This document shows, in pieces, positions 1 through 12,665 of a DNA stretch of 64,000 bases. Position 1 is the stretch's first letter. Every line of letters begins with the position of its first letter. The translations under genes were made by a program, and so were the position numbers. The notes beneath the pieces were generated by a model, which was given only the letters and a program-made list of their open reading frames with translations, did no database searches and was not told the origin of the DNA. This stretch comes from Rutstroemia sp. NJR-2017a BVV2 (taxonomy: Eukaryota > Ascomycota > Leotiomycetes > Helotiales > Rutstroemiaceae): positions 62,001 through 126,000 of the forward strand of contig NJPS01000077.1 of NCBI GenBank assembly GCA_002946415.1, in the 5' to 3' direction.

Positions 1-450
1 CTGTAGCCTCCTCCACTAGTAGTCAAAGCAACCTAGCAAGAATTAATCGATGCAAAACCAATCGTCAGAACATCAACACATACCGTCGGCAAGTCGTTGG
101 TTCCAAATCCTGTGTTGGTACTTTGCAACCACTAAACATCGTGTTAGCCGAAGGAATGATTCGTTGATACAAAAGAGAAGCTCAATCTACCCCAGCTATG
201 GGGTATGTGGAGACTTCAATTGAAGCCACATGCTCGACTGGCAAACAACGATAATCCTGCAGATCCATACCTTTTCCAAAGCCACATCTGCAACGGCCTT
301 TCTCGCGACTCGGTAAGCTTCTTCGTTATCTGACAGGCCACTGGCGGCTCTCACGAGCGATCCTGATGGGCACGTCACGGACTTCGGCGCGTACGAGGCG
401 ACTGCGTTGGTTGCCAACAGCGCTAACACGGGAAGAGTAGTAGTGAGCAT
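1..450 (-). CDS. Secreted lysophospholipase (phospholipase B), 5' part only
   Basis: Partial gene running off the left edge. Exons read downwards: 450-271, 131-84 and 32 to beyond 1; the joins keep frame (60 codons, 16 codons, then onward). Residues 1-19 are a hydrophobic signal peptide (MLTTTLPVLALLATNAVAS). After it comes the conserved N-terminus of fungal lysophospholipases, including TCPSGSLVRAASGLS, then STNTGFGTNDLPT, then TTSGGGYR, which carries the GxSGGG active-site serine motif of the PLA2/PLB catalytic domain. The family hydrolyses lysophospholipids and is secreted or GPI-anchored; whether this one has a GPI signal cannot be seen. Introns of 139 and 51 bases have GTATGG/TTTAG and GTATGT/CTAG borders. 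Identity is well supported; the paralogue is not decided. Confidence 0.9.
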
Positions 451-2093
451 GTTGATGTCGATCTCTCAAATTTAATATGCGTGAGTATTTCCTGGCGGGT
501 TGCGACGTGCTGCAACTCGTTGCAACGGTGCAAGATGGCTGGGTTGACTGAGCGAGTGTGGAATGTATTCAACAGCACCTTGAACACAGAGAAGTCGAGG
601 GGCCAGCAGCCGTATCAAGCAAGAACAGAAAAGACGTTGCTAGAATACCGAGACATTTTCGCGATTACGGTGAAACAGGAAGCTACATATATAGAAATGT
701 TCTCCACCTTGGGAGCAACGCTCCTGCGCTCCTATGGCCATCCGGTGGTCTATGGGGACGCGCGCTCACGAAGGCCGATATACGCCAAGCTAAGCTTTGG
801 ACGTTTGCGACCTGCCCCATGGGGCAGGGAAGGCCGACTTGATCTGTGCAGAATCTGCAAATCCATCCATACTGGCATACTGGCATACCAGCAGATAAAT
901 ACTGTAAAATGACGAGCCAACTGTCCGAAGACAGCTTAGCGCCATCTGTTTAACTTGAAGCTCCGCCAATTATTGGGATTCGCTTAAAAGCCGCTGTTTA
1001 ACTTGAAGTACAAACAGCAGCCACGAGGAGAGTTCAATGGCTCTCATGCCAGCCATCGGCAGATGGAATCAACAGAAAAAAAAGCAAACCAAACGATCGG
1101 GATGAGGCGCCGATAGAGACAAAGCTCCGTGGAGCGGGGTGATTGTTGACCACTGAAGCAATTGGTGCGTTGAACATCCCTTACCATTTCAGGACTCCGC
1201 CTCCGGGAATCGCGACGAGCCAAGCTTCAGTCTTCCGTCTTCAGTCTCCCAGTAAACTGGTGATCGCCAGGTTCTATACAGTAGTACAGGCACCAGTGCA
1301 ATCAGCGGCTTGTGCAAATGTTGAAATGCCGCTGATGGGCTCTTGGCTGGTCGACTAAGTGACTGTCAGTTGTTGGACGGAAGTCTGCAACCCCGTCCCC
1401 CATCTTTCAACGATGCAAGACGCACGTGGGAGGGCGTATGCAAGCCAGCTAAAGCATGCTTAAGTAAATCCGTGACCAGGAAAAAGTGGTTTTTGTCCAT
1501 TGCGACATTACGCATCCGTATGCTGCTGCAAAATTCCGTCCACTGATGGCTGTGCATATTCCCGGAAGTGCACGTTCATGCTTTATTGGCACGCAAGGAT
1601 AATTTCCATTCTGCACCTGGTGCCTTTTTCTTCACAGATAACCAGATTTCTTCACACGCTAAGATATGTCCGATGATACAGTACCTCGGTGAAATGTTGT
1701 GCAAAGTATGGAAGACTTTGCATGTTGATATGCTGCAGCATCTTCAAGATACAGTAATAAAGTCGCTAGTATAGACAAGACTTTGCGTGTTAAGATCCTA
1801 CTGCTTCTAGACGGATTTTACTTCACAATGTTTATGTTAACATACACTCAGAAGATGGGGAATCTCCAGAGAAAGTATAGAAGTATCCTTCCTTTTACAG
1901 CTCGTCACGTCTTAAACTACGACCCATCCTACCTGGAAAATCCAAAAACCCGAGATACCCGAGCATATAAAGTCCTAAGCACGCAATTAAGATTAAGAGA
2001 TGTTTCCATATGCGAACACTATGTTACAAAGGCCATCGGCTAAACATTTTCCGCGTTGCCTCTTTTCGTTCCTAACACTAGCAAAAGAAACCA
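451..2093. other. Intergenic, 1.6 kb
   Basis: Upstream of the lysophospholipase and downstream of PMT1. It holds only short overlapping frames with no recognisable domain and no convincing splice-linked exon chain. The part from about 1560 to 2040 is relatively AT-rich. Confidence 0.6.
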
Positions 2094-5000
2094 CTAAGCA
2101 GCCGTAGCCTCATTTCCTTCACTGGCAGGCTTGGCAGCACCACTGTCCGACTTCTCAATACTTTGCTCCTTGCTCTCATCCGCGCGCACCTCCTGTTGGT
2201 CCACGGGCTTGGCTTGAACATCAGGTTCTGCTTTACCTGCAGTTTGAGGATCGGCACCCTCGACGTCGGGATGTGGAGGGGCAACACCAGCTGCTTCCCC
2301 TTCTGGAATATTAATTTCATTTCCTGCCGCATCTACCACTCGAGTTCTGGTCTCATATCTTGTTTTGAAGCTAACTTTCCCTTCAAGAGATTTGACCTGT
2401 TCAGGGTCAAGAAGATTGCCATCTTGATCTCTGTACTCAACCTTTTCCTCTCGAGAAATGATGCTTTGACTTTGCACTGCAGGAGGCACAGATACCATCT
2501 CCGGTGGTGCGTCCGAAATGTTTTCTTGCTGTTTGAGCAGTTGCTGCTGGCCACCAGCAGCTTGTGCTGGAACTTCAGCTGCGTTGGTTGGAATCAATGG
2601 AGAATCTGTCTTGTGAACATCGGCGTTGGCGTTAACCGATTGGGTAGCGTATTGGGAGTACTAAAAATGTCAGTATTGTGATTAAGACAGTTCGAGAGCC
2701 TGTCTCCGCGGCGTGTATAAACTTACATCAGTCAGGAAAGTGTTGCAGTCCCAGTCCCATTTTTCAAACAGCTTGACCTTCTTACAAGCAGACTGTGTCC
2801 ACGGGTTGCCGTAAGCCAATGGAGAGTAGAGGCCAAACACAACAATGCTAAGTGTTAGGAACACAACTGCACCGAGTCTTCCAATCAATGGGCGTTCACG
2901 GAGACCAATACCAGGAATGCGAGCGGTGATGTAGTCGTATGTCTGGCACAACGCAATAATCGCGAAATAGAGTGCAGGGAAGTAATGGTGCAGGAAGAGC
3001 TGGCGTTGCATCAGGTAGAACGGGAAATAATGAAGCGCCCATCCAAGAACAGATGTTCCGATCTCGTAGTCGAAGCGCTTGAAGACCGGGTTATCATAGT
3101 CCCTGAAACCTCTTTGCCAACGAAGAACGGCGAGACCTTTGAAGGCCACGAATACCAGCACTGCAACTGTGGAGCTCCACCAGATAAGAGGGTTACCGAT
3201 AAGGTAAATTTGGCGGTTGTCCTTACCCCAGAAATTGATTCCACGTCTGAGGATCGGCCAAGAGTCAGGTCGTGAATCCCAAGCGTGAGACTCGACAAGA
3301 CCAGCATTGGTGTGCCACATGACCTTTTGGAGTTCCCAGAACTTGCCAAAGAAGCCGGGGTTTCTATAGTTGACTTTCTCTGCTTCCGCTCCTAGTTGAG
3401 GGTGTTCATTTTGTTCGATGTACCAGACACTGTTGGGAAGAGTTCCTCCCTTGGCACAAGTCACTTCCTGCTGCTCAGATGCCCATTCCGGTAATTTGAC
3501 TTTGTGAGAGAACAAAACACAGCCTGTCATGATATGGACCAGCTTGAATTTAGTCTGAATAGTTCGCAGGCGATTCTTAGCTTCTTCTCCATCAGACATT
3601 TTCTTGATGATTTCCACCCGGAAGAAATCGTTTGCATCACCTTCGAATCCCTCGTAACCATAGGCGGAAACCTCGTTCTGCCAATCGGCTTCGGTGACCG
3701 GAGGGCGTACGTCATGAGAATGGAGACGGCGATGTGTTGGAAGATGGTACAGCTTAACAATATCGCCATCCATGATATATTTCGGCGATTCAAGTGCATC
3801 CCAGGCTAACGATCCGTTGATTGGCTCTCCATTGATATCCAAGGGCTGAGTTTGATTTTCAAGCAACCAGACGTTGTTCTCGTCCTTGTGGGGATACAAG
3901 GTAATTTGCTGTTGCTTACTACCGGTCGGATACATGAGATTGTGAGAGTGTAAGTATCCACCCTGAGTGTTGTGATGCCTAATGCTGACCCTGCTACCGA
4001 AAGCAACATCCACTGGCACATCTTGCATGGACTTTGAATTGAGGGTAGCTTGGAACTCAGAGCTCATGAATCCGTCACCGTCTCCGGGGTTAACTAGACA
4101 TAGGAAATGGATTCCGAACATGGCCAAGTAGAAGGTGAAAGGAATAATGATAAGGCAGAACAGCCGCGCAACGAAATGCTTAGCGAATAGACGCTACAAT
4201 GATCAGCAAATGTGTTTCCTCTACAAATCTAGGGGAACCTACAGGTGTGACTGTCTTCGCATCTCCAAGTAAAACCCATAATTGCACAAGAGTAAGACTT
4301 CCTACCCAGGCAATGGTGAAAAGCCCAACCCACTTAACACTAGCCGTTGCGCCCAACCCAAGACCAGTCATAGTCAACCAAAACCACCAGCTCAACTGGA
4401 ATGCTTTCGTAGGACCTTGTTCGTGTTGATTCGTGAAAGATGTGAATGCAAGTGCAGTGAATGCCGTCATAATCATAAGCGGAGAGTCGAGCAAGATCAG
4501 TCGTGCTTGCGTCAGTAATCCGTTTTCTGCAAAGTATTAGATTGGAACCACCATATCAAACGCAGTGGCCTACCAAAGACGATCAATCCCGCTCCCATAG
4601 CAGATGTCATGGTTCTACAACCAGCAGCCTTCAAAGTCAAAAACATAGTGGGAACAAGGAGGATTCCGCAGATAGCGGGCACCAATCTCATAGCAACGTA
4701 TGGTACGCCAGGTTCGAGGTAATCTTTTCCAATATCCTTGAAGTCAAATTCTCCGTCGAATCCAGCCAAGAATCCAGCAAGTGTAATGAGAAGTTTCGCA
4801 AGAGGGGGGTGCACATCCATAAAGAATTTGCCCTTTATGTATTTCGAAGCAAAGCCACCGAAGCTAGAAGAACAATTGTAAGTGCATGGTCTCTAAGCTG
4901 TCTAGCCAAGGTAGTAGAGGCTTACTGGACTTCATCGAATACTACACTGCTGGGCTGGTATATCCTGAAGAGTCTGACGACAGCGCCCAACAACGTCAGG

Positions 5001-5146
5001 ACGATCATGACCTGATAGTCGGACCCAGGAAGGAGGAAAACATCTTGATCTTTAACTCCCTCAGAAGTATAGTCGGTGGGCTTCTTGGTCGAGACTTTCT
5101 TCGAGTCTTTAGACTCTGCGTGCACGGATTTTCCAGAACGTGCCAT
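2094..5146 (-). CDS. PMT1: Dolichyl-phosphate-mannose--protein O-mannosyltransferase, PMT1 subfamily
   Basis: Five exons: 5146-4926, 4863-4574, 4526-4243, 4193-2727, 2660-2094, giving about 942 aa; introns are 47-66 bases. The enzyme transfers mannose from dolichyl phosphate to Ser/Thr of secretory proteins in the ER membrane, normally as a Pmt1-Pmt2 dimer. Visible features: the luminal loop VVFDEVHFGGF with the invariant DE pair, FMDVHPPLAK, a central hydrophilic MIR region (GGYLHSH, then LYPHKDENNVWLLEN), the GDANDFF stretch, and C-terminal membrane segments ending at WDWDCNTFLTD. The last exon encodes a hydrophilic tail with DQDGNLLDPEQVKSLEGK, which resembles the yeast Pmt1 tail and argues for PMT1 over PMT2 or PMT4. 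The start ATG precedes a short polar cytosolic N-terminus. The family is rich in membrane segments (about 11). Confidence 0.95.
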
Positions 5147-6039
5147 AGTAGTGGTAATCAGACGAAATGGAGGAGGGCTGCAATATTATAGAGCTTCAAA
5201 GAGCCCGCGCTTCCTCCTTGATTGTGAAACCAGCAAGCACCAAACCAATCCCAATGCTCAAGAGAAAGTAGAGAAAAGAAGAGGTAATGAACGATTAAAT
5301 GTGCGGCATTGATGTTGGAGGACAAGTCGCCTGTTGAGAGTGTGTAAGGGGGAGCTTTTTTTTGAAGCCAGGTATCGTTTAAGCTACAAGCAGAGCCATA
5401 CACTGACGCGAACACGCAGCCTTTTCTATTAATAACATCATAATCAATCGACCTAACTTACTCCTTCAGCCTCAGCCTTCTCTGAACCAATTGATTGACC
5501 ATCCCTTCGTAAATGCATATTGAAGTTTTATTTCTTCTCAGGCTACATGAAATACGCAGACTTACTCGACTGAAATCAAAAACGATCTGTCAACGTTTTC
5601 GCAGAAAATCTAAAACATGGAACCACAATGTACCATTAAGTTTGGACCTTGGTGCGCACCTAGCAATATATTTCTGGCCATAGCCAATTCTTACATTTTT
5701 TGCGATCGTTCTGAGGTCATGTCAAAGGTAATTCGGCCATGGCTACTGTACTAAAAAATTGTTGTAAAAACTTCACTGGCTGTATGGCGTATTTGTCTGT
5801 GTAGACGGTGATTCTTGGAGCGTTCGAAACCCTGGAAGAAAGTGTCTAGTCGGTCAATATCTGAATAGAATCCGTAGAGCACTTTCTTCAAGATGAGCTC
5901 AAGACTTTGGGTTCCCATGGCTAAGGAGAAGAAGAATTGACGGATGAATATTCTTCCCATCTACCTAAGTATGTACAACGTAAGGTGCGCAGCTCTCCTC
6001 TTCTAATAATCCCACGGCCCAGCGCCCAACTCCTCTTTC
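5147..6039. other. Intergenic between two minus-strand genes
   Basis: About 0.9 kb holding the PMT1 promoter and leader and the 3' flank of the small membrane protein gene. Short frames on both strands lack family features. I see no RNA gene or repeat. Confidence 0.6.
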
Positions 6040-6713
6040 CTAGTAACCATCCTTGCCCCATTTGTTGTACTTCTCGTGTAGTTCCTAAGAAATTATGCAT
6101 CAGTACTGGATTGTACAATTCCTGGGTCCCACAAGCTCATGATTTTGTCTTTGTTCCTCATCTTAAGCGCGAGAATCTCGATAGTGCCACATACCTTGGG
6201 CAAGTTAACGTTGGGAACGATAACGCTGTGCAATGCACTTGGGGCGTCCTTGGGTGGGTTTCTTGGGTCACCAGCTGGGTGATACTGGTACTTGAAATCT
6301 TGTCGAGCAGCGTCACCCTCGGTGCTAGTTGTCTGCCATGGCATGCTGCCAGGAGCAACGTTCACCCTGGCCTCAGAGGTTGCGGATGTGGGCTTGCTAC
6401 CTATTTCAGACAGTCAATTCGAGCTCCTCCAAGAGTTTGGACCGTGGAATAACCTTACCGAAGTACCAGCCTGCAAGACCGAAAGCTCCCGCCATGACAC
6501 CCATGAGAACCTAGATGCTGCGTTAGCAAGAAATTCTCCAACTCTCCAATTCCCATTTGCCGGAGAAGATAATCACTCCAGCGGGGTAGGTCGATTGCTC
6601 ACGTAGAGTTCCGGATCTCTCTTCGCGCCCTTGTTCAGGACATGGCTATCGGCGGACTTTGCGGCACCCTTTGCTGCCTGCACGGCGACTCTTCCAGCTG
6701 CTTGTGCGGACAT
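6040..6713 (-). CDS. Small conserved fungal protein with one membrane segment
   Basis: Four exons: 6713-6603, 6510-6459, 6400-6195, 6084-6040, giving 137 aa. I do not recognise a named family. The N-terminus (MSAQAAGRVAVQAAKG) is Ala-rich, basic and free of acidic residues for its first 20 or so positions, which fits a mitochondrial presequence. Exon 2 encodes one hydrophobic helix (VLMGVMAGAFGLAGWYFG). The rest is polar: Pro-rich NPPKDAPSALHSVIVPNVNLP and a short end LHEKYNKWGKDGY. The architecture resembles small single-span subunits of inner-membrane complexes, but that is inference. Splice phases close cleanly at all three introns. It is divergent from the Erf2-type gene. Confidence 0.8.
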
Positions 6714-7567
6714 TGTATAGGTTTAAAGTAATTACTGTTGTAGGTTGTTGTGCAATAACGGACTTCTCGAAGTGGTTCGATGTGGATTCAAACGTTCGTA
6801 CAGCAGGAAATGACGGACCGGCGTGGGATTATGTCATCATGTTACATCACGTGGTTACATTTCCCACTACAGATTGCCGCAGGCCTGGTAGGAGACCTCT
6901 CTTAAGGTTCTCTGTTGGTACTATTGTGCACCTTGTCCGGAAATCCCGTGCCTGCCCTCGTTTCTATTCTCGTAGTATCGTGCTGTTCATAGATAGAACA
7001 TTCTGATTCCATCCGTGCAATCTGAATCTCAAGCATTGACGATATCCACACATCTCATTTCCGCGTCTTCAGCAGACAGAAAACCGTATAGGACGTTGGA
7101 CGCTCGGGCCCCTCGGCCCCTTTGCAGGACGGCAGGACCTGAATTGAAAGTAACATGACGGAGGAGAAGCGCAACCACAACCTGGGATAAACTCAACCAC
7201 CCCGTGCATCTGGAGAGGGAAGAGAATTTCTTCAACATTATCGACCATACCTACTAATAATTACTCTTCACTTCCGCATCTCGGAGTATCCGCTCCGCTA
7301 TGTAACGTGTTGAACCAATTCTAATCTCAAGCTCAAACAATTCTCACACTCATTTATTCCTATTTCACTCTACTTCTTTCACTGCGTTTTGAGACACACC
7401 TTCTCACAGACTTTCCTTCTTCCTCAACACGACCCCAGCTACTTAATAAGTAATTTTCAAAGCGCGTCCACGAACTCTACACTCGACCCTTCACGATTGT
7501 TTGAACAAAAACTGGTGGTGATGCAATGAAAAGGAAGACATAACACTGCAGCGAACTACGATTAAAA
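6714..7567. promoter_or_regulatory. Divergent promoter region, small membrane protein / ERF2
   Basis: About 0.85 kb separates the two divergent start codons, so it should hold both promoters. From about 7320 to 7500 there is a pyrimidine-rich plus strand (TTCTCACACTC, CTTCCTTCTTCC) typical of fungal 5' leaders. No specific operator could be identified. Confidence 0.5.
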
Positions 7568-9622
7568 ATGGCTTCTCGGGACGCCTCTTCATCCAATTTT
7601 CTACATTCCACAAATACCGATCAGTCCACATTCCCAAATCCACATCTTGCGCCTTCCGACATAGGTGATGGAGTTAGTGTTTTGTCGTCGCGCATGACAG
7701 ATATCGCATCAGAAGATGGAGAAAATACCGGATCTCTTTCCAATCCAATCTCGCAGAGCCGTCGACAGAGTCATCGCCAGAGTTATCAAACTGCAGATGG
7801 CACTTCAAGGCCAGGAACAGGTGTTACCGGAGTCACGGCTGTATCATCGAGGGGGACATTCGGACAGGCGGCGGCATCGATGCGAAAGGGCTACACTCCC
7901 GGCACAATAGCCCAACGGGGGAGCAATGGAGGCCAACCCCCAAATGCTACTACCAGAACCCATGTACCTTCTCTCACATCGCAAGCATTTTTTCGGCCCA
8001 TGAGTTCTCAGAGATTACAAGCGCAACGTGGAGGAAGTCGGACACCAACAGTAGTTCAGCAAGGATATGGCGAAGATGGGTCGTTGGATGGGGGCAGCAT
8101 AAGGCAGAGCGTCAATTCGAACATAACTATTCCACAACAAACCGTGCGCGAAGATGCGGATATGCCTGCACCGCCATCTCGAGGGACGGAAATAACGGAA
8201 CTTGGAACAGTAGACAGAGGTACGGCAAATACAAGCCCTACACATGGTCATGCAGCTGGGAGTTTTACCGATAGCGTTCGCCCACTTCAGCGGGGTCCAG
8301 CCAATACGAAAGGGCTGAGTCTGAATATCGACAAAACCTACAAAAACGGATCTTCCACACCCAAATCTCCAAGATCCTTTCATTCGAACTTTTTGATGCC
8401 GACGAGGAATGATGGCCCAGCTGGAAGTCCGAGCTCTCACCGAAGTAACCATGGCAGGGAAAAACTGTCATCAGTTGCCTCTTCGCCAGGAATGACACCA
8501 ACAGATGCACAGAAGAAAGCCATGCAGGTACAGAACCTTGGTAAAAACCACCAATACTTCACTGGTAATACAGTCTTCTGCTGGGGCGGTAGGCTGCAGA
8601 ACACTCGACACAAGCCTATCAACATTGCTACGGGTTTGCTGGTACTTGTCCCATCAATGCTGTTTTTTGTTTTTTCAGCTCCTTGGTTATGGCATCACAT
8701 TTCGCCAGCAGTACCTATTCTGTACGGTTACATCTTTTACATTTGCATGACTTCTTTTATACATGCTTCTGTTTCCGATCCGGGTGTAAGTTCATGCAAC
8801 TTCCTTCCGCCGCCGGGAAACTAACACTTTTAGATCTTACCTAGAAACCTGCACCCAATGCCCCCTCCAGATGAAAACGAAGATCCACTTCGACTTGCCC
8901 CACCACAGAACGATTGGACCATGATCAAGTCGGCTCAGTCAGCTACAGCTGCTATGGAGGTGCCCACAAAATACTGCAAGACATGCAATATATGGCGTCC
9001 CCCTAGAGGCCATCACTGTCGTGTTTGTGACAACTGCATCGAAACCCAGGATCATCATTGCGTCTGGCTAAACAACTGTGTGGGTCGTCGAAACTACCGC
9101 TACTTCTTTACGTTTGTGACCTCTGGTACCTTGCTCGGCATGTATCTTGTTGGAGCAAGTATCGCCCAGATCATCGTATATGGCCACCAACAGCACATCT
9201 CGTTCGGCGCATCCATCAGTCATTGGCGAGTTCCATTCGCTATGTTCATCTACGGTCTTCTCGCAGCCCCATATCCCGGTGCACTAATGGTCTACCATTT
9301 CTTCCTCATGGGCCGGGGAGAAACCACAAGAGAGTACCTCAACTCCCACAAATTCATCAAGAAAGACCGACATCGTCCCTTCACCCAGGGTAGCTTCATC
9401 AGTAACTGGATTACTGTCCTCTGTCGCCCACGCCCACCTACCTACCTCAACTTCAAACGCAAGTATGAAGAAGGTGATCAAAGATTCGGCGAACGCCGAG
9501 GAAAACGTACGGCCCCTCTCGTGAAAGACGTCCAAGATGGAGGTGCGGCTATGGAAATGCACGATGTGTCTACCACGCAACAAGGATTCCAAGGTCCTAC
9601 TGCCCTAGGAAGAACAGCGTGA
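7568..9622 (+). CDS. ERF2: DHHC palmitoyltransferase, Erf2 type
   Basis: Two exons, 7568-8785 and 8834-9622, with a 48-base intron (GTAAGT...TTTAG), giving 668 aa. The family S-acylates proteins; yeast Erf2 with Erf4 palmitoylates Ras at the ER. Residues 1-320 are a long Ser/Thr/Gly-rich, probably disordered extension. Two membrane segments lie near 350-400, followed by SDPGILPRNLH, the TDPG-like motif. The cysteine-rich domain runs about 452-490 (KYCKTCNIWRPPRGHHC) with DHHC at about 479-482 in TQDHHCVWLNNCVGRRN. Two more membrane segments follow, then a basic cytosolic tail. The intron sits exactly between SDPG and ILPRN. The long N-terminus is usual in filamentous ascomycetes. Start codon context is aaaaATGG. 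Confidence 0.93.
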
Positions 9623-10000
9623 GTAAGGAAAATGAAAATCAAGGCGAAACGAATTTTATGTCGCGCAAATCAACTGTTACTTTAGATACCTCCATGTTTG
9701 CTTTTACCATCTCAGTCGCCGCTAGAAACAAAAAGATGCCATTCTGTATTTATTATTGTACGAACTTACCTTTTACTCTTACTCCCTTTAGTTGGTTTTT
9801 TGGTTTCTGGGTCGCTTGTTTTGGAAATACTTGGAAGGAGGGAGGGTTCGGTGGATTATATATACCTAGTTTAGTTACATGGGCATCTTGGCCTGGAGCC
9901 GGATAGCCTGCGGGAATGGCAAGGGGGGAGTTTTATACGGTGTTGTAATACATAGGGAAAGAAGGGGATGAAAGGGGGAAGAGAGACTCTTTTGGTGGGC

Positions 10001-10046
10001 TGTGGTGTGCGGTGCTGTGCGGTGCTGTGCGGTGCTGTGCTGTGCT
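10001..10046. repeat. (GGTGCTGTGC)n minisatellite
   Basis: Three perfect decamers GGTGCTGTGC with partial copies on each side. The decamer is itself two related pentamers, GGTGC and TGTGC. Confidence 0.9.
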
Positions 10047-10754
10047 TTGGCTCTCTTAGATGGGCGGACCGTGATCGATCGGTGGACGAGACGGCGCGTG
10101 TATGTACAAAGATTTTAAAGATGCCTTGATGAATATACACCAGCCCATTTTTGGCCTCTTCAGGATAAAGATTGTTTTTGTTTGTGGAAGTGCAGTCTAT
10201 GATGTGATGTGGGTGAGAGTGTTTGGACCAGAGGCGTGGATGTAAGATGCTGATGTTCATGTTAATGTTGCATCAAATCAGATCCCCGACGAGAGTAAAC
10301 GTCACAGCGAGAGAGATACATTCATTCATTGCCGACTTTTCTCAATCTTGTCCAGTTGTCTGCCTACTCCGCGGTGAGATGAAGATGGAAAAGATAGCAA
10401 GGCGGGTAGTGTAGGTATAGGTATAAGTAATAATAGCACATGCCACGTTCCAACTCGTATAACTAGCCAGCCAGCTATCAACCTGGTGATGTTGTTTCCA
10501 TGTCGTGCTACCTAGTTTACCTGCCCACAGCCAGGTAAAGCAACTAACTACACATACCCACGACGATCTCCTTGCTAAAAGTAGAAATCCCAAGCCCTTT
10601 CTCCTCTGCATATATAGCATACCTAGAATAAAATAAAACGTTACATCTGCATCTTCCTCCTCTCCATCTCCATCTGCAGGCCAAACCGTCAACCCCGCAT
10701 GCATACATCCATACCTGCATCCGTCCGTACCTGCATACCGGCTGGTCCGGTGAG

Positions 10755-10793
10755 ATATCATATCATATCGTATCGTATCGTATCGTATCGTAT
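10755..10793. repeat. (ATCGT)n pentanucleotide microsatellite
   Basis: Two ATCAT-type units followed by about five ATCGT units. A shorter copy of the same unit recurs at 11013-11030. Confidence 0.9.
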
Positions 10794-11060
10794 TTATCGG
10801 AGAAAAAATGACTGTCGCTTCACTTCACTTATTCGAGCAGGCGGATGCGGAGTTTTCCCTCCCGATACGACCCAAGGTGTGGAAATGCGGGAGTGCCCGT
10901 CCGGCTCAGGGGGGGAGGGGGTTCGGAAACGGCATATGCTGGTAGGAAGGAGGGCTTTTTTTCAAACTTACTGTACATAGATAGGTAGTGTGATTCTGCT
11001 TCTTTACGTGCGCATCGTATCGTATCGTATGGCCGAATTGTATTGCAGCTTACTGTACCG

Positions 11061-11085
11061 TACGGTGCGGTGCGGTGCGGTGCGG
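11061..11085. repeat. (GGTGC)n pentanucleotide microsatellite
   Basis: Four tandem GGTGC units. A related GTGCA tract lies just downstream at about 11137-11155. Confidence 0.9.
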
Positions 11086-11844
11086 CGTGATGTGTCGGCT
11101 TTGCCATATATATATATCCATCCATACAAGCATCGTGGGGTGCAGTGCAGTGCAGCGCGTGTATAAGGCTGGACATGGACATGCGATTGGGAGGGAATGA
11201 GATTGCAGGTTTGAGATCCTCTGGGTCGTGTCGGGCCTTTATTCTTTTTGCGGTAAATGCTTTGGGAGGTGCAGGTACGAGCGTGGTGGTGATGAGGTGA
11301 GATGAGATAGATGGAGGGCTATGTTTAGATGTGCGGATCTGTGATATGGGAGGGTGGAAAAGGGGGAAGAGAGAGAGAGTGTGTGTGAGTGAGTGATAGA
11401 AAGCGGATGCGGTTGCAGATGCGGGATTGTGGAGGTGGAGGTAGGATTGGGTAGGGTTTGGGTCTATTATTGTTTGTGATGATGACTTAAGTAATAATGA
11501 AGATGACGATGAGTGTTTTGTGGTGGTGAGGATAAGGTCTATAATTATTTTTTCCTCTGCCAAAGCAAGGACGCAACAGGAGGGGATCTTTTGTTTGCAT
11601 GTGCCCGGCTGGACGTTACATTACATTGGGTTGCGCGTCCGAGGTCCCAGTGCCCGCCCAATTCCTCGGTGTGCAAATGGAAACGAGAGATAGAATCTTG
11701 GCTGTTGGCGCCTCGAAGTCGGCAAAGTCCCAAGACCTGTCTGTGTGTATGTAGTATTGGGTTGCGAAGTGCGAATTGCGAATTGGGAGGATGAGTCAAA
11801 AGGTGAAGGAAGTCAAAAACCCAAAAATGAGGCTGCACCACACA

Positions 11845-11905
11845 AGCAGGCAGACAGGCGGACAGGCAGACAGGCAGACAGACAGATAGACAGACCGACA
11901 GGCAG
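11845..11905. repeat. (CAGA/CAGG)n tetranucleotide repeat
   Basis: About fifteen imperfect CAGA and CAGG units. Read on the minus strand it yields a fake Cys/Leu/Pro-rich peptide. Confidence 0.9.
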
Positions 11906-12665
11906 CAGAGGCAAGAATACGAATCAGTCATTCATTATTGGATTTCACAGAAAGCACAGTACAAAGTCAAGTAATTGTAGTTTATAGATGAGTATCATTA
12001 GGTTGGTCTATAGCTCATCCAAAAAGGAAAGGGAAAAACTACCCAATTAGGCAGTTGATCTCTACTACAAGTACAGTACAAAAATCAAATATTCCTTTCC
12101 CAGTTTCCCGTGTCCCATGTCCCAGTGATCCGTTCCTATTCCCATTTTCCCCGTGCCGACCGATAAAAAACAAAAGAAAAGGGTTCCCAAGCTTTGCGCT
12201 CCGCTGTCTATGCATCAATTCCCGTTCGTGATTAAAAAGCAAACAAGCAAATAAAGAAATCCTCCCATTTTGGAGTGCCCGCGAGAGCAAACATGTAAGT
12301 GTAGTGTCGCCATGTAGTGTAATGTGATGCGCAAGGAAAATTAAAGAAAATCAGATAGCCGGTGTAACGGTTCGGTGCCCTTTTTGCTCCCCAGATTAGA
12401 ACAGGTAAAAACAAAACAAATGAAAAACGTTGATACATTTCGTTTCCGCGCTCCACGAGTCTCGATTCGGTAGGAACCCGAACGAGGCTTTGGTTCACGC
12501 CCATCTTTTTGGTCGTTGTCGTATGAATTGATGATTCATACTGGCGGAATCCCCCAGGGTTGCTGAAATGCAAGTGCCGGTAGGATTTGATGGGTTGTTG
12601 AAGGATGGATGGATGGATGGACAGATAACGATTGGGGGCCCAAAGTCAACCTGAAACCACCAAGG

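Larger units (their letters stand above)
9623..12665. other. Gene-poor, repeat-rich intergenic tract
   Basis: About 3 kb with no credible gene. Many frames are open only because they read through simple repeats. Pentanucleotide tracts at 10001-10046, 10755-10793, 11013-11030, 11061-11085 and about 11137-11155, and a tetranucleotide tract at 11845-11905, are listed separately where useful. The first few hundred bases are the 3' flank of the palmitoyltransferase gene. Confidence 0.6.

Noticed and set aside
11545..11931. Minus-strand frame with a Cys/Leu/Pro/Val-rich peptide, resembling a small cysteine-rich protein
   Set aside because: The cysteines come from translating the CAGA/CAGG repeat at 11845-11905; no signal peptide or splice support.
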